In this document: in pieces, positions 5,534 to 6,286 of the stretch
Position numbering within the stretch: the stretch's first letter is position 1
How the letters are laid out: the number at the start of each line of letters is the position of its first letter
Program-made: the position numbers and the translations under genes
NCBI GenBank assembly: GCA_964440285.1
Contig: CAYTRV010000140.1
Coordinates: 1 to 6,286 of the forward strand
DNA length: 6,286 nt
DNA from: CALMEC01 sp964440285
Lineage (GTDB): Bacteria; Actinomycetota; Thermoleophilia; Miltoncostaeales; Miltoncostaeaceae
Direction of reading: 5' to 3'
The notes under the pieces: generated by a model
What the model saw: only the letters and a program-made list of their open reading frames with translations
Told to the model about the DNA's origin: nothing
Database searches by the model: none

Positions 5534-5566
5534 TCCCGCTACGTTCCGGGAGCGATTCCCGCTCTC
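5533..5566 (+). promoter_or_regulatory. Overlapping alternative hairpins before the small anchored protein
   Basis: CTCCCG (5533-5538) can pair with CGGGAG (5547-5552). Alternatively, GAGCG (5550-5554) can pair with CGCTC (5560-5564). The two stems share 5550-5552, so they exclude each other, and the first also touches the end of the strong hairpin at 5502-5533. A short T-run (5573-5576) follows. The layout resembles an attenuator leader, but no leader peptide or ligand-binding domain is recognised. Confidence 0.25.
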
Positions 5567-5588
5567 AGCAGCATTTTACTGTGAGGAA

Positions 5589-6086
5589 ATGGAGAAGTCC
5601 TCGACGCGCTGGCCCTGTCGGATCCCGTTTCTGGCCGCGCTCGTCGCGACCGCCGCGGCGGGACTGACCGGCGGCGCCCTCGCCGTGTCGCCCGCGCCCG
5701 ACCCCGGACCGGTCACGCAGATCTCGCCGCGACCGGACGCGGCTGGCACGCCGGCGCCTCGCAGCCACACGCAGCCGTCGACGCAATCCTCGACGACGTC
5801 GACGGGTGCGCCGAAAACGACGACCCGATCGAACGCGGCACCGCGTACCCAGTCCGACACCAAGGGCACTCCGACTCGCACCAACGTCACCCCGGCGAAG
5901 TCCGCGGTGCGGAACGAGGTGCTGCCGACCATCGCGCCCGCCACCCGCGCGGTCGCGTCGGCCAGGTCCTCCCGGGACGACACTCTCATACTCGGTGCGG
6001 CCCTCGCTCTCGGGACCCTGACGCTCGCGAGCCTCGGGTTACTGGGCCTCGTCCGCCGTCTACGGCAGGAAGTCGCGCTGCGGTGA
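5589..6086 (+). CDS. Small secreted Thr/Pro/Ser-rich protein with C-terminal membrane anchor
   Basis: The product has 165 residues. The chosen ATG has GAGG only 2 nt upstream, a tight spacing, but the protein then starts with a good signal peptide: basic n-region MEKSSTRWPCR, hydrophobic about 13-33, likely cut near ALAVS. The frame also opens from a TTG at 5517, but that lies inside the strong hairpin loop and encodes a non-signal-like extension. Residues 34-130 are a disordered Thr/Ser/Pro stalk, possibly glycosylated. Residues 132-154 are a membrane helix followed by a basic tail (RRLRQE). This matches the layout of the 480-aa protein in small form, and it carries PGPVTQIS, a faint echo of the shared VTQTN module. 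No known family is recognised. A surface stalk or anchor role is inferred from topology. Its stop overlaps the next start. Confidence 0.7.
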   Translation: MEKSSTRWPCRIPFLAALVATAAAGLTGGALAVSPAPDPGPVTQISPRPDAAGTPAPRSHTQPSTQSSTTSTGAPKTTTRSNAAPRTQSDTKGTPTRTNVTPAKSAVRNEVLPTIAPATRAVASARSSRDDTLILGAALALGTLTLASLGLLGLVRRLRQEVALR

Positions 6087-6286
6087 CGCTGCGTCGGCGG
6101 ACCCTCTTGTTGGCGGTGGCCCTCGGTGCGTTCGTGGCGCTCGGTGCAACGAACGCCAGCGCCGAGCCCTCTGTGACAGCCACTTGTTCGCCAGGCCCGC
6201 CTGGCTGCGCCCGCTGGTACGCGGGAAGCGTGACGTTGGCGTTCACCGTTTCTGGAGCCACCGACATTCTGGAGGGATGTACACCC
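6083..6286 (+). CDS. Secreted protein, possibly with Ig-like domain, 3'-truncated
   Basis: The frame starts at a GTG that overlaps the previous stop codon (GTGA) and runs open to the window end, giving 68 residues. A CAGGAAG ribosome-like site lies 11 nt upstream. The N-terminus is a signal peptide: MTLRRR, hydrophobic residues 8-21, cleavage after TNASA (residue 27). The mature part begins EPSVTATCSPGPPGCARWY, then GSVTLAFTVSGATDILEGC. A C...WY..(S/P)VT.(A/S)F..SG.....C pattern is common in actinobacterial extracellular Ig-like repeat proteins, so a first Ig-like domain is likely but unproven. Cysteines at 35, 42 and 66 could form disulfides outside the cell. The 4-nt overlap implies translational coupling with the small anchored protein. 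Confidence 0.7.
   Translation, partial: MTLRRRTLLLAVALGAFVALGATNASAEPSVTATCSPGPPGCARWYAGSVTLAFTVSGATDILEGCTP

Noticed and set aside
2437..6086. LPXTG sortase signals in the anchored proteins
   Set aside because: The C-terminal helices and basic tails resemble sortase substrates, but no LPXTG-like motif precedes either helix.

Overview
The window is very GC-rich. Its proteins are rich in Ala, Gly, Pro and Arg, with strong G/C preference at third codon positions. It carries a SigB/SigF-type (group 3) sigma factor and a run of secreted proteins. Together these suggest a high-GC actinobacterial chromosome, perhaps the Thermoleophilia/Solirubrobacterales side of the phylum. That placement is an inference from protein style, not a phylogenetic result.

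Left part (1-903, + strand): the 3' end of an SRPBCC-fold protein, then a conserved-looking protein of unknown function with its own ribosome-binding site and a possible palindromic operator. These look like ordinary housekeeping or accessory genes.

Middle part (1014-2293, - strand): a two-gene unit. A group 3 sigma-70 factor is followed after 11 bp by an unusual HicB-like protein that has a HicB domain, a ribbon-helix-helix segment and a C-terminal membrane helix. No HicA toxin, RsbW-like anti-sigma factor or anti-anti-sigma factor is visible. A 143-bp AT-richer divergent region (2294-2436) separates this unit from the rightward genes. It holds a good -35/-10 pair reading toward the sigma factor, a 25-bp imperfect dyad, a second short inverted repeat, and a weak GGGTA-type promoter candidate reading the other way.

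Right part (2437-6286, + strand): four consecutive genes for exported proteins. The first is a 480-aa protein with signal peptide, low-complexity region, one copy of a module also found in the next gene, two Trp-comb motifs and a C-terminal membrane anchor. The second is a 508-aa secreted protein made almost entirely of six tandem repeats, each a 70-residue Q/N-spaced core plus a variable Gly/Cys linker. The third is a small Thr/Pro/Ser-rich protein with signal peptide and C-terminal anchor. The fourth is the start of a secreted protein, possibly with an Ig-like domain, whose start codon overlaps the previous stop. A strong 13-bp hairpin separates the repeat gene from the last two.

Working hypothesis (inference): this is a cell-surface structure locus. 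The repeat protein would be a solenoid or amyloid-like fibre subunit, and the membrane-anchored neighbours would be anchors or assembly partners. The divergent sigma factor and its membrane-tethered HicB-like partner could control it. The repeat protein and the HicB-RHH-TM/sigma pair are the most promising novel elements.
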